Assembly: GCA_023053545.1 (NCBI GenBank)
Contig: JAKZAN010000121.1
Location: 21,385 to 85,384, forward strand
From: Lepidurus packardi
Lineage: Eukaryota; Arthropoda; Branchiopoda; Notostraca; Triopsidae
Length of the DNA: 64,000 bases
Reading direction: 5' to 3'
This document shows, in pieces, positions 39,601-53,108 of this stretch. Each line of letters opens with the position of its first letter. The stretch's first letter is position 1. A program made the translations under genes and the position numbers. The notes below the pieces were generated by a model. The model was not told the origin of the DNA and made no database searches. It saw nothing but the letters and a program-made list of their open reading frames with translations.

Positions 39601-42600
39601 TCCTTACTTACTGAATTAGTTAGTTTCGGACTGAATTAATTCCTTACGGACTGAATTAATTCCTTACGGACTGAACTAATTCCTTACGGACGGAATTAAT
39701 TCCTTACGGACTGAATTAATTCCTTACGGAATGAATTAATTCCTTACGGAATGAATTAATTCTTTACGGACTTAATTAATTCATTACGGACTGAATTAAT
39801 TCCTTACGGACTGAATTAATTCCTTACGGAATGAATTAATTCCTTACGGACTGAATTAATTCCTTACGGACTGAATTAATTCCTTACGGACTGAATTAAT
39901 TCTTTACGGACTGAATTAATTCCTTACGGACTGAATTAATTAATTACGGACTGAATTAACTACTTACGGACTGATTAATTCTTTACGAACTGAATTAATT
40001 CCTTGGGGACTGAATTAATTCCTAACGGACTCAATTAATTCATTACGGACTTAATTATTTCCTTACGGACTGAATTAATTCCTTACGGACTTAATTAATT
40101 CATTACGGACTGAATTAAATACTTAGGGAATGAATTAATTCTTAACGGACTGAATTAAATACTTACGGACTGAATTAATTCTTTACGGACTGAATTAATT
40201 CCTTACCTACTGAATTAATTCCTTACGGACTGAATTAATTCCTTACGGACTTAATTAATTCATTACGGACTGAAATTATTCCTTACGGACTGAATTAATT
40301 CCTTACGGACTGAATTAAATACTTAGGGACTGAACTAATTCCAAACGGACTGAATTAATTCCTTTGGGACTGAATTAATTCCTTACGGACTTAATTAATT
40401 CTTTACGGACTGAATTAGTTCCTTACGGACTGAATTAATTCCTTACGGACTGAACTAATTCCTTACGGACTGAATCAATTCCTTACTTACGGAATTAATT
40501 CCTTACGGACTGATTTAATTCCTTACGGACTGAATTAAATCCATACCGACTTAGTTAATTCCTTACGGAATGAATTAATTCCTTACGGAATGAATTAATT
40601 CCTTACGGAATGAATTAATTCTTTACGGACTTAATTAATTCATTACGGACTTAATTAAATCCTTACCGACTTAATTAACTACTTAGGGACTGAATTAATT
40701 CCTTACGGACTGAATTAATTCCTTACGGACTGAATTAATTCTTTATGATTGATTGAATTCCTTACTTACTGAATTAATTCCTTACGGACTGAATTAATTC
40801 TTTATGATTGATTGAATTCCTTACTTACTGAATTAATTAGTAACGGACTGAATTAATTCCTTACGGACTGAATTAATTCCTTACGGACTGAATTAACTAC
40901 TTAGGGACTGAATTAATTCCTTACGGACTGAATTAATTCCTTGGGGACTGAATTAATTCCTTACGGACCTAATTAATTCATTACTGACTTTATAAATTCC
41001 TTAAGGATTATATCAATTCCTTACGGACTTAATTAATTCCTTACGGAATGAATTAATTCCTTACGGACTGAATTAATTTCTAACGGACTTAATTAATTCC
41101 TTACGGCCCGATTTAATTCCTTACAGACTGAATTAATTCCTTACGTCCTGATTTAATTCCTTACAGACTGAATTAATTCCTTACGGTCTGAATTAATTCT
41201 TTATGATTGATTGAATTCCTTACCTACTGAATTAGTTAGTTTCGGACTGAATTAATTCCTTACGTACTGAATTAATTAATTACGGACTGAATTAACTACT
41301 TACGGAGTGAATTAATTCTTTACGGACTGAATTAATTCCTTGGGGACTGAATTAATTCCTTACGGAAATAATTAATTCATTACGGACTTAATTATTTCCT
41401 TACGGACTTAATTAATTCTTTACGGACTGAATTAGTTCCTTACGGACTGAATTAATTCCTTACGGACTGAACTAATTAATTACGGACGGAACTAATTCCT
41501 TACGGACTGAATTAATTCCTTACAGAATGAATTAATTCCTTACGGAATGAATTAAATCCTTACCGACTTGAATCAATTCCTTACTTACGGAATTAATTCC
41601 TTACGGACTGAATTAATTCCTTACGGACTTAATTAATTCATTTTGGAGTTAATTAATTCCTTACGGACTGAATTAATTCCTTACGGACTGAATTAATTAA
41701 TTACGGACTGAATTAACTACTTACGGACTGAATTAATTCTTTACGGACTCAATTAATTCCTTGGGGACTGAACTAATTCCTTACGGACTTAATTAATTCA
41801 TTACGGACTTAATTATTTCCTTACGGACTTAATTAATTCCTTACGGACTGAATTAATTCCTTACGGACCGAATAAATTCCTTACGGACTGAATTAATTCT
41901 TTATGATTGATTGAATTCCTTACTTACTGAATTAATTAGTTACGGAATGAATTAATTCCTTACGGACTGAATTAATTCCTTACAGACTGAATTAATTCCT
42001 TACGGACTGAATTAACTACTTAGGGACTGAATTAATTCCTTACGGACTGAATTAATTCCTTACGGACTGAATTAATTCTTTATGATTGATTGAATTCCTT
42101 ACTTACTGAATTAATTCCTTACGGACTGAATTAATTCTTTATGATTGATTGAATTCCTTACTTACTGAATTAATTAATTACGGACTGAATTAAGTACTTA
42201 GGGACTGAATTAATTCCTTACGGACTGAATTAATTCCTTGGGGACTGAATTAATTCTTTACTGACTTTATAAATTCCTTACGGATTATATCAATTCCTTA
42301 CGGACTTAATTAATTCCTTACGGAATGAATTAATTCCTTACGGACTGAATTAATTTCTAACGGACTTAATTAATTCCTTACGGCCTGATTTAATTCCTTA
42401 CAGACTGAATTAATTCCTTACGTCCTGATTTAATTCCTTACAGACTGAATTAATTCCTTACGGTCTGAATTAATTCTTTATGATTGATTTAATTCCTTAC
42501 CTACTGAATTAGTTAGTTTCGGACTGAATTAATTCCTTACGGACTGAATTAATTAATTAAGGACTGAATTAACTACTTACGGAGTGAATTAATTCTTTAC

Positions 42601-43400
42601 GGACTGAATTAATTCCTTGGGGACTGAATTAATTCATTACGGACTGAATTAATTCCTTACGGACTGAAATATTTCCTTACGGACTGAATTAATTCTTTAT
42701 GATTGATTGAATTCCTTACTTACTGAATTAATTCCTTACGGACTGAATTAATTCTTTATGATTGATTGAATTCCTTACTTACTGAATTAATTAGTTACGG
42801 ACTGAATTAATTCCTTACGGACTGAATTAATTCCTTACGGACTGAATTAACTACTTATTGACTGAATTAATTCCTTACGGACTGAATTAATTCCTTGGGG
42901 ACTGAATTAATTCCTTACGGACCTAATTAATTCATTACGGACTTAATTAATTCCTTACGGACTGAATTAATTCTTTACTGACTTTATAAATTCCTTACGG
43001 ATTATATCAATTCCTTACAGACTTAATTAATTCCTTACGGAATGAATTAATTCCTTACGGACTGAATTAATTTCTAACGGACTTAATTAATTCCTTACGG
43101 CCTGATTTAATTCCTTACAGACTGAATTAATTCCTTACGTCCTGATTTAATTCCTTACAGACTGATTTAATTCCTTACGGTCTGAATTAATTCTTTATGA
43201 TTGATTGAATTCCTTACCTACTGAATTAGTTAGTTTCGGACTGAATTAATTCCTTACGGACTGAATTAATTAATTAAGGACTGAATTAACTACTTACGGA
43301 GTGAATTAATTCTTTACGGACTGAATTAATTCCTTGGGGACTGAATTAATTCCTTACGGAAATAATTAATTCATTACGGACTTAATTATTTCCTTACGGA

Positions 43401-43430
43401 CTTAATTACGGACTTAATTCCTTACTTACT
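43401..43430. repeat. Double-truncated unit pair, first of five
   Basis: After a GGACTT end come a 12-bp unit (AATTACGGACTT) and a 16-bp unit (AATTCCTTACTTACTG), so twelve bases are missing over two units. The same scar is at 44,606, 45,393, 46,777 and 48,179 (spacings 1,205, 787, 1,384 and 1,402 bp). It occurs only in C3 and marks one deletion that was then amplified. Confidence 0.9.
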
Positions 43431-43797
43431 GAATTAATTAGTTACGGAATGAATTAATTCCTTACGGACTGAATTAATTCCGTACGGACTGAATTAATTC
43501 CTTACGGACTGGAATAACTACTTAGGGACTGAATTAATTCCTTACGGAATGAATTAAATCCTTACCGACTTGAATCAATTCCTTACTTACGGAATTAATT
43601 CCTTACGGACTGATTTAATTCCTTACGGAATGAATTAATTCCTTACGGAATGAATTAATTCCTTACGGACTGAATTAATTCTTTATGATTGATTGAATTC
43701 CTTACTTACTGAATTAGTTAGTTTCGGACTGAATTAATTCCTTACGGACTGAATTAATTCCTTACGGACTGAACTAATTCCTTACGGACGGAATTAA

Positions 43798-44925
43798 TTA
43801 GTTACGGAATGAATTAATTCCTTACGGACTGAATTAATTCCTTACGGACTGAATTAATTCCTTACGGACTGAATTAACTACTTAGGGACTGAATTAATTC
43901 CTTACGGACTGAATTCATTCTTTATGATTGATTGAATTCCTTACTTACTGAATTAATTCCTTACGGACTCAATTAATTCTTTATGATTGATTGAATTCCT
44001 TACTTACTGAATTAATTAGTTACGGACTGAATTAATTCCTTACGGACTGAATTAATTAATTACGGACTGAATTAAGTACTTAGGGACTGAATTAATTCCT
44101 TACGGACTGAATTAATTCCTTGGGGACTGAATTAATTCCTTACGGACCTAATTAATTCATTACGGACTTAATTAATTCCTTACGGACTGAATTAATTCTT
44201 TACTGACTTTATAAATTCCTTACGGATTATATCAATTCCTTACGGAATGAATTAATTCCTTACGGACTGAATTAATTTCTAACGGACTTAATTAATTCCT
44301 TACGGCCTGATTTAATTCCTTACAGACTGAATTAATTCCTTACGTCCTGATTTAATTCCTTACAGACTGAATTAATTCCTTACGGTCTGAATTAATTCTT
44401 TATGATTGATTTAATTCCTTACCTACTGAATTAGTTAGTTTCGGACTGAATTAATTCCTTACGGACTGAATTAATTAATTAAGGACTGAATTAACTACTT
44501 ACGGAGTGAATTAATTCTTTACGGACTGAATTAATTCCTTGGGGACTGAATTAATTCCTTACGGAAATAATTAATTCATTACGGACTTAATTATTTCCTT
44601 ACGGACTTAATTACGGACTTAATTCCTTACTTACTGAATTAATTAGTTACGGAATGAATTAATTCCTTACGGATTGAATTAATTCCGTACGGACTGAATT
44701 AATTCCTTACGGACTGGAATAACTACTTAGGGACTGAATTAATTTCTTACGGACTTAAATAATTCATTACGGACTGAATTAATTCCTTACGGACTGAACT
44801 AATTCCTTACGGACTGAATTAATTCCTAACGGACTGAATTAATTCCTTACGGATTGAATTAATTCTTTACGGACTGAATTAATTCCTTACCGACTGAATT
44901 AATTCCTTACGGACTGAATTAATTC
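43798..44925. repeat. 1.13-kb segmental duplication in C3, copy 1
   Basis: The segment is repeated at 45,969-47,096 with an offset of 2,171 bp. Checked anchors are TTTATGATTG (43,924 and 46,095), GACTTTATAAATT (44,205 and 46,376) and the double-truncated unit (44,606 and 46,777). Differences are few: GGACTC against GGACTG near 43,970, TTTCTTACGG against TTCCTTACGG near 44,740, and ACTACTTAGGG against ACTACTAAGGG. Confidence 0.85.
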
Positions 44926-45968
44926 CTTACGGACTTAATTAATTCATTACGGACTGAAATATTTCCTTACGGACTGAATTAATTCTTTATGATTGATTGA
45001 ATTCCTTACTTACTGAATTAATTAGTTACGGACTGAATTAATTCCTTACGGACTGAATTAATTCCTTACGGACTGAATTAACTACTTATTGACTGAATTA
45101 ATTCCTTACGGACTGAATTAATTCCTTGGGGACTGAATTAATTCCTTACGGACCTAATTAATTCATTACGGACTTAATTAATTCCTTACGGACTGAATTA
45201 ATTCTTTACTGACTTTATAAATTCCTTACGGATTATATCAATTCCTTACAGACTTAATTAATTCCTTACGGAATGAATTAATTCCTTACGGACTGAATTA
45301 ATTTCTAACGGACTTAATTAATTCCTTACGGCCTGATTTAATTCCTTACAGAAATAATTAATTCATTACGGACTTAATTATTTCCTTACGGACTTAATTA
45401 CGGACTTAATTCCTTACTTACTGAATTAATTAGTTACGGAATGAATTAATTCCTTACGGATTGAATTAATTCCGTACGGACTGAATTAATTCCTTACGGA
45501 CTGGAATAACTACTTAGGGACTGAATTAATTCCTTACGGACTTAAATAATTCATTACGGACTGAATTAATTCCTTACGGACTGAACTAATTCCTTACGGA
45601 CTGAATTAATTCCTAACGGACTGAATTAATTCCTTACGGATTGAATTAATTCTTTACGGACTGAATTAATTCCTTACCGACTGAATTAATTCCTTACGGA
45701 CTGAATTAATTCCTTACGGACTTAATTAATTCATTACGGACTGAATTAACTACTTACGGACTGAATTAATTCTTTACGGACTCAATTAATTCCTTGGGGA
45801 CTGAACTAATTCCTTACGGACTTAATTAATTCATTACGGACTTAATTATTTCCTTACGGACTTAATTAATTCCTTACGGACTGAATTAATTCCTTACGGA
45901 CCGAATAAATTCCTTACGGACTGAATTAATTCTTTATGATTGATTGAATTCCTTACTTACTGAATTAA

Positions 45969-47096
45969 TTAGTTACGGAATGAATTAATTCCTTACGGAC
46001 TGAATTAATTCCTTACGGACTGAATTAATTCCTTACGGACTGAATTAACTACTTAGGGACTGAATTAATTCCTTACGGACTGAATTAATTCTTTATGATT
46101 GATTGAATTCCTTACTTACTGAATTAATTCCTTACGGACTGAATTAATTCTTTATGATTGATTGAATTCCTTACTTACTGAATTAATTAGTTACGGACTG
46201 AATTAATTCCTTACGGACTGAATTAATTAATTACGGACTGAATTAAGTACTTAGGGACTGAATTAATTCCTTACGGACTGAATTAATTCCTTGGGGACTG
46301 AATTAATTCCTTACGGACCTAATTAATTCATTACGGACTTAATTAATTCCTTACGGACTGAATTAATTCTTTACTGACTTTATAAATTCCTTACGGATTA
46401 TATCAATTCCTTACGGAATGAATTAATTCCTTACGGACTGAATTAATTTCTAACGGACTTAATTAATTCCTTACGGCCTGATTTAATTCCTTACAGACTG
46501 AATTAATTCCTTACGTCCTGATTTAATTCCTTACAGACTGAATTAATTCCTTACGGTCTGAATTAATTCTTTATGATTGATTTAATTCCTTACCTACTGA
46601 ATTAGTTAGTTTCGGACTGAATTAATTCCTTACGGACTGAATTAATTAATTAAGGACTGAATTAACTACTTACGGAGTGAATTAATTCTTTACGGACTGA
46701 ATTAATTCCTTGGGGACTGAATTAATTCCTTACGGAAATAATTAATTCATTACGGACTTAATTATTTCCTTACGGACTTAATTACGGACTTAATTCCTTA
46801 CTTACTGAATTAATTAGTTACGGAATGAATTAGTTCCTTACGGATTGAATTAATTCCGTACGGACTGAATTAATTCCTTACGGACTGGAATAACTACTAA
46901 GGGACTGAATTAATTCCTTACGGACTTAAATAATTCATTACGGACTGAATTAATTCCTTACGGACTGAACTAATTCCTTACGGACTGAATTAATTCCTAA
47001 CGGACTGAATTAATTCCTTACGGATTGAATTAATTCTTTACGGACTGAATTAATTCCTTACCGACTGAATTAATTCCTTACGGACTGAATTAATTA
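45969..47096. repeat. 1.13-kb segmental duplication in C3, copy 2
   Basis: This is the second copy of 43,798-44,925. On the right it stops at a canonical AATT where an AATTAATTAATTACGG unit replaces the CCTTACGGACTT unit of copy 1, which places the exchange point within about one unit. Confidence 0.85.
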
Positions 47097-48010
47097 ATTA
47101 CGGACTGAATTAACTACTTACGGACTGAATTAATTCTTTACGGACTCAATTAATTCCTTGGGGACTGAACTAATTCCTTACGGACTTAATTAATTCATTA
47201 CGGACTTAATTATTTCCTTACGGACTTAATTAATTCCTTACGGACTGAATTAATTCCTTACGGACCGAATAAATTCCTTACGGACTGAATTAATTCTTTA
47301 TGATTGATTGAATTCCTTACTTACTGAATTAATTAGTTACGGAATGAATTAATTCCTTACGGACTGAATTAATTCCTTACGGACTGAATTAATTCCTTAC
47401 GGACTGAATTAACTACTTAGGGACTGAATTAATTCCTTACGGACTGAATTAATTCTTTATGATTGATTGAATTCCTTACTTACTGAATTAATTCCTTACG
47501 GACTGAATTAATTCTTTATGATTGATTGAATTCCTTACTTACTGAATTAATTAATTACGGACTGAATTAACTACTTACGGACTGAATTAATTCTTTACGG
47601 ACTCAATTAATTCCTTGGGGACTGAACTAATTCCTTACGGACTTAATTAATTCATTACGGACTTAATTATTTCCTTACGGACTTAATTAATTCCTTACGG
47701 ACTGAATTAATTCCTTACGGACCGAATAAATTCCTTACGGACTGAATTAATTCTTTATGATTGATTGAATTCCTTACTTACTGAATTAATTAGTTACGGA
47801 ATGAATTAATTCCTTACGGACTGAATTAATTCCTTACGGACTGAATTAATTCCTTACGGACTGAATTAACTACTTAGGGACTGAATTAATTCCTTACGGA
47901 CTGAATTAATTCTTTATGATTGATTGAATTCCTTACTTACTGAATTAATTCCTTACGGACTGAATTAATTCTTTATGATTGATTGAATTCCTTACTTACT
48001 GAATTAATTA
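47097..48010. repeat. 457-bp tandem duplication in C3
   Basis: The ACTCAATTAATT unit followed by CTTGGGG occurs at 47,145 and 47,602. All following landmarks (GGACCGAATAAATTCC, two TTTATGATTG dimers, ACTACTTAGGG) are repeated in order at the same 457-bp offset. The tandem boundary is near 47,553. The non-multiple of 20 reflects the 19-bp punctuation units inside. Confidence 0.85.
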
Positions 48011-50209
48011 GTTACGGACTGAATTAATTCCTTACGGACTGAATTAATTAATTACGTACTGAATTAACTACTTACGGAGTGAATTAATTCTTTACGGACT
48101 GATTTAATTCCTTGGGGACTGAATTAATTCCTTACGGAAATAATTAATTCATTACGGACTTAATTATTTCCTTACGGACTTAATTACGGACTTAATTCCT
48201 TACTTACTGAATTAATTAGTTACGGAATGAATTAATTCCTTACGGACTGAATTAATTCCGTACGGACTGAATTAATTCCTTACGGACTGGAATAACTACT
48301 TAGGGACTGAATTAATTCCTTACGGACTGAACTAATTCCTTACGGACTGAATTAATTCCTAACGGACTGAATTAATTCCTTACGGACTGAATTAATTCTT
48401 TACGGACTGAATTAATTCCTTACCGACTGAATTAATTCCTTACGGACTGAATTAATTCCTTACGGACTTAATTAATTCATTACGGACTGAAATATTTCCT
48501 TACGGACTGAATTAGTTCTTTATGATTGATTGAATTCCTTACTTACTGAATTAATTCCTTACGGACTGAATTAATTCTTTATGATTGATTGAATTCCTTA
48601 CTTACTGAATTAATTAGTTACGGACTGAATTAATTCCTTACGGACTGAATTAATTCCTTACGGACTGAATTAACTACTTATTGACTGAATTAATTCCTTA
48701 CGGACTGAATTAATTCCTTGGGGACTGAATTAATTCCTTACGGACCTAATTAATTCATTACGGACTTAATTAATTCCTTACGGACTGAATTAATTCTTTA
48801 CTGACTTTATAAATTCCTTACGGATTATATCAATTCCTTACAGACTTAATTAATTCCTTACGGAATGAATTAATTCCTTACGGAATGAATTAATTCCTTA
48901 CGGACTGAATTAATTTCTAACGGACTTAATTAATTCCTTACGGCCTGATTTAATTCCTTACAGACTGAATTAATTCCTTACGTCCTGATTTAATTCCTTA
49001 CAGACTGATTTAATTCCTTACGGTCTGAATTAATTATTTATGATTGATTGAATTCCTTACCTACTGAATTAGTTAGTTTCGGACTGAATTGATTCCTTAC
49101 GGACTGAATTAATTAATTAAGGACTGAATTAACTACTTACGGAGTGAATTAATTCTTTACGGACTGAATTAATTCCTTGGGGACTGAATTAATTCCTTAC
49201 GGAAATAATTAATTCATTACGGACTTAATTATTTCCTTACGGACTTAATTAATTCCTTACGGACTTAATTAATTCATTACGTACTGAATTAATTCCTTAC
49301 GGACTGAATTAATTCTTTATGATTGATTGAATTCCTTACTTACTGAATTAATTAGTTACGGAATGAATTAACTCCTTACGGACTGAATTAATTCCGTACG
49401 GACTGAATTAATTCCTTACGGACTGAAATAACTACTTAGGGACTGAATTAATTCTTTACGGACTTAAATAATTCATTACGGACTGAATTAATTCCTTACG
49501 GACTGAACTAATTCCTTACGGACTGAATTAATTCCTAACGGACTGAATTAATTCCTTACGGACTGAATTAATTCTTTACGGACTGAATTAATTCCTTACG
49601 GACTGAATTAATTCCTTACGGACTGAATTAATTCCTTACGGACTTAATTAATTCATTACGGACTGAAATATTTCCTTACGGATTGATATAAATTCCTTAC
49701 GGACTGAATTAAATACTTAGGGACTGAACTAATTCCTAACGGACTGAATTAATTCCTTTGGGACTGAATTAATTCCTTACGGACTTAATTAATTCTTTAC
49801 GGACTGAAATAGTTCCTTACGGACTGAATTAATTCCTTAGGGACTGAACTACTTCCTTACGGACGGAACTAATTCCTTACGGACTGAATTAATTCCTTAC
49901 GGAATTAATTAATTCATTACGGACTTAATTAAATCCTTACCGACTTAATTAATTCCTTACGGAATGAACTAATTCCTTACGGAATGAATTAATTTCTTAC
50001 GGAATTAATTAATTCCTTACGGAATGAATTAATTCCTTACGGATTGAATCAATTCCTTACTTACGGAATTAATTCCTTACGGACTGATTTAATTCCTTAC
50101 GGACTGAATTAAATCCTTACCGACTTAGTTAATTCCTTACGGAATGAATTAATTCCTTATGGAATGAATTAATTCCTTACGGACTGAATTAATTCTTTAT
50201 GATTGATTG

Positions 50210-51790
50210 AATTCCTTACTTACTGAATTAGTTAGTTTCGGACTGAATTAATTCCTTACGGACTGAATTAATTCCTTACGGACTGAACTAATTCCTTACG
50301 GACGGAATTAATTCCTTACGGACTGAATTAATTCCTTACGGACTGAATTAATTCCTTACGGACTGAATTAATTCCTTACGGACTGAATTAATACCTTCCG
50401 GACTGAGTTAATTCCTTACGAACGGAATCAATTCCTTACGGATTGAATTAATTCCTTACGGACTGAATTAACTTCTTACGGATTGAATTAATTCCTTACA
50501 GAATGAATTAATTTTTTTAACGGAATGAATTAATTCCTTACGGACCAAATTAATTCCTTAGAGATTGAATTAATTCCTTACGGGCTGAATTTATTTCTTA
50601 CGGACTGCATTAATACATTACGGACTGAATTAATTCCTTACTAACGTAATAAATTCCTTACTTATGAATTAATTCCTTACGGATTTAGTTAATTATTTAC
50701 GGATTGAATTAATTCCTTACGGACTTAATTAATTCCTTACGGACTGAATTAATTCCTTACGGATTGAATTAATTCCTTACGGATTTAATTAATTCCTTAC
50801 GGATTGAATTAATTCCTTACGGATTGAATTAATTCCTTACGGACTGAATTAATTCCTTACGGACTGAATTAATTCCTTACTTACTGAATTAATTCCTTAC
50901 GGACTGAATTAATTCTTTACGGACTGAATTAATTCCTTAGGGAATGAATTAATTCCTTACGGGCTGAATTACTTTCTTACGGACTGAATTTATTCCTTAC
51001 GGACTGAATTAATTCCTTACGGACTGAATAAATTCCTTACGGATTGAATTAATTCCTTACGGACTGAATTAATTCCTTACGGACTGAATAAATTCCTTAC
51101 GGATTGAATTAATACCTTACGGACTGAATTAATTCCTTACGGACTGAATTAATTCCTTACGGACTGAATTAATTCATTAATGGACTGAATTAATTCATTA
51201 CGGATTGAATTAATTCCTTACGGACTGAATTAATTCCTTACGGATTGAATTAATTCCTTACGGACTGAATTAATTCCTTACGGACTGAATAAATTCCTTA
51301 CGGATTGAATTAATTCCTTACGGACTTAATTAATTCTTTACGGACTGAATTAATTCCTTACGGACTGAATTAATTCTTTACGGACTGAAGTAATTCATTA
51401 CGGACTGAATTAATTCCTTACGGACTTAAATAATTCCTTACGGACTTAAATTCCTTACGGACTTAATTAATTCCTTACGGACTGAGTTAATTCCTTACGG
51501 ACTTAATTAATTCTTTACGGACTGAATTAATTCCTTACGGACTGAATTAATTCTTTACGGACTGAAGTAATTCATTACGGACTGAATTAATTCCTTACGG
51601 ACTTAAATAATTCCTTACGGACTTAAATTCCTTACGGACTTAATTAATTCCTTACGGACTGAAGAAATTCCTTACGGACTTAATTAATTCCTTACGGACA
51701 TAATTAATTCCTTACGGACTGAACAAATTCCTTACGGACTTAATAAATTCCTTACGGACTTAATTAATTCCTTACGGACTGAATTAATTC
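50210..51790. repeat. Domain D: unpunctuated, diverged monomeric stretch
   Basis: About 1.6 kb has no TTTAGGATTG or TTTATGATTG dimer and no recognisable HOR before 51,340. Canonical units are mixed with variants not noticed elsewhere: TTCCTTCCGG, TTAGAGATTG, a T7 tract with AACGG (near 50,510), GGACCAAATT, TTACTAACGT with a following 19-bp unit (near 50,640) and TTAATGGACTG (near 51,175). It separates C-type from E-type sequence. A low-copy, more divergent junction is expected where two independently homogenised subfamilies meet. Confidence 0.75.
51340..51700. repeat. 177-bp tandem duplication with 17-bp unit
   Basis: A 17-bp unit (AAATTCCTTACGGACTT, three bases short) occurs at about 51,445 and 51,622, 177 bp apart (nine units minus three bases). 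It is preceded in both copies by the order TTCTTTACGGACTG, AAGTAATTCATTACGG and AAATAATTCC. The deletion was copied with its surroundings. Confidence 0.85.
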
Positions 51791-51820
51791 TTTAGGATTG
51801 ATTGAATTCCTTTCTTACTG

Positions 51821-51980
51821 AATTAATTCCTTACGGACTGAATTAATTCTTTACGGATTTAATTAATTCCTTACGGACTGAATTAATTCTTTACGGATTT
51901 AATTAATTCCTTACGGACTGAATTAATTCTTTACGGATTTAATTAATTCCTTACGGACTGAATTAATTCTTTGCGGATTT
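51821..51980. repeat. 40-bp dimer repeated four times
   Basis: A canonical unit followed by a unit reading AATTAATTCTTTACGGATTT repeats four times without interruption. The fourth copy has TTGCGG. Shorter runs of the same dimer follow the punctuation near 52,340-52,450, 63,210-63,300 and 63,620-63,700. The dimer is thus a transient second-order unit specific to the E1 subtype. Confidence 0.9.
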
Positions 51981-53108
51981 AATTAATTCCTTACGGACTT
52001 AATTAATTCTTTACGGACTGAATTAATTCCTTACGGACTGAATTAATTCTTTACGGACTGCAGTAATTCATTAAGGACTGAATTAATTCCTTACGGACTT
52101 AAATAATTCCTTACGGACTTAATAAATTCCTTACGGACTTAATTAATTCCTTACGGACTGAACAAATTCATTACGGACTTAATTAATTCCTTACGGACTT
52201 AATTAATGCCTTACGGACTGAACAAATTCCTTACGGACTTAATAAATTCCTTACGGACTTAATTAATTCCTTACGGACTGAATTAATTCTTTAGGATTGA
52301 TTGAATTCCTTTCTTACTGAATTAATTCCTTACTTACTGAATTAATTCTTTACGGATTTAATTAATTCCTTACGGACTGAATTAATTCTTTACGGATTTA
52401 ATTAATTCCTTACGGACTGAATTAATTCTTTACGGATTTAATTACTTCCTTACGGACTGAATTAATTCCTTACGGACTGAGTTAATCATTTAGGATTGAT
52501 TGAATTCCTTTCTTACTGAACAAATTCCTTACGGACTTAATTAATTCTTTACGGACTGAAATAATTCCTAACGGACTTAATTAATTCTTTACGGACTTAA
52601 TTAATTCATTACGGAATGAATTAATTCCTTATGGACTTAATTAATTCATTACGGACTGAATTAATTCATTACGGACTTAATTAATCCATTACAAACTGAA
52701 TTAATTAATTACGGACTTAATTAATCCATTACAAACTGAATTAATTAATTACGGACTGAATTAATTCTTTAGGATTGATTGAATTCCTTACGGACTTATT
52801 TAATTCCTTACGGACTGAATTAATTCTTTACGGATTTAATTAATTCCTTACAGACTGAATTAATTCTTTACGGATTTAATTAATTCCTTACGGACTGAAT
52901 TAATTCCTTACGGACTGAGTTAATTATTTAGGATTGATTGAATTCCTTTCTTACTGAATTAATTCCTTACGGACTGAACAAATTCCTTACGGACTTAATT
53001 AATTCCTTACGGACTTAATTAATTCCTTACGGACTTAATTAATTCCTTACGGACTTAATTAATTCCTTACGGACTTAATTGATTCCTTACGGACTGAATT
53101 AATTCTTT

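Larger units (their letters stand above)
33180..40740. repeat. Satellite domain C2
   Basis: This domain is marked by TTTATGCTTG punctuation (34,080, 35,237, 35,856, 38,371 and 39,589), AATACTTAGGG units, TTCCTAACGG units, the CCAAACGG unit followed by CCTTTGGGACTG, and a 19-bp ACTGATTAATTCTTTACG unit followed by CTTGGGG. The CCAAACGG anchor recurs at 33,894, 34,831, 35,530, 38,021, 39,203 and 40,341. The last three give a HOR of 1,138-1,182 bp. About 1.5 kb (35,856-37,331) has no punctuation. Confidence 0.75.
40740..50210. repeat. Satellite domain C3
   Basis: This domain is marked by doubled TTTATGATTG punctuation: two dimers separated by one canonical unit, for example near 40,745/40,804, 42,060/42,120 and 47,460/47,520. 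Other markers are AATTAATTAGTTACGG, AACTACTTAGGG, CTGGAATAAC, TTTCTAACGG and GACTTTATAAATT units. The last of these recurs at 40,986, 42,263, 42,980, 44,205, 45,211, 46,376 and 48,803. This inherited unit also marks the domain B super-repeat, which ties C3 to B by descent. Towards 49,700-50,200 C2-like units (AATACTTAGGG, CCTTTGGG, TTACCGACTTAGTT) return. Confidence 0.75.

Noticed and set aside
33600..40400. Telomere-like TTAGGG and TTTAGG motifs in AATACTTAGGGACTG units and the punctuation dimer
   Set aside because: They occur once per variant unit, not in tandem, and derive from single-base changes of TTACGG. They are not telomeric repeats.
50500..50700. Foreign insertion in domain D near the T7 tract and the TTACTAACGT unit
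   Set aside because: All bases still align to the 20-bp unit with one- or two-base indels. There is no new sequence, target-site duplication or terminal repeat.
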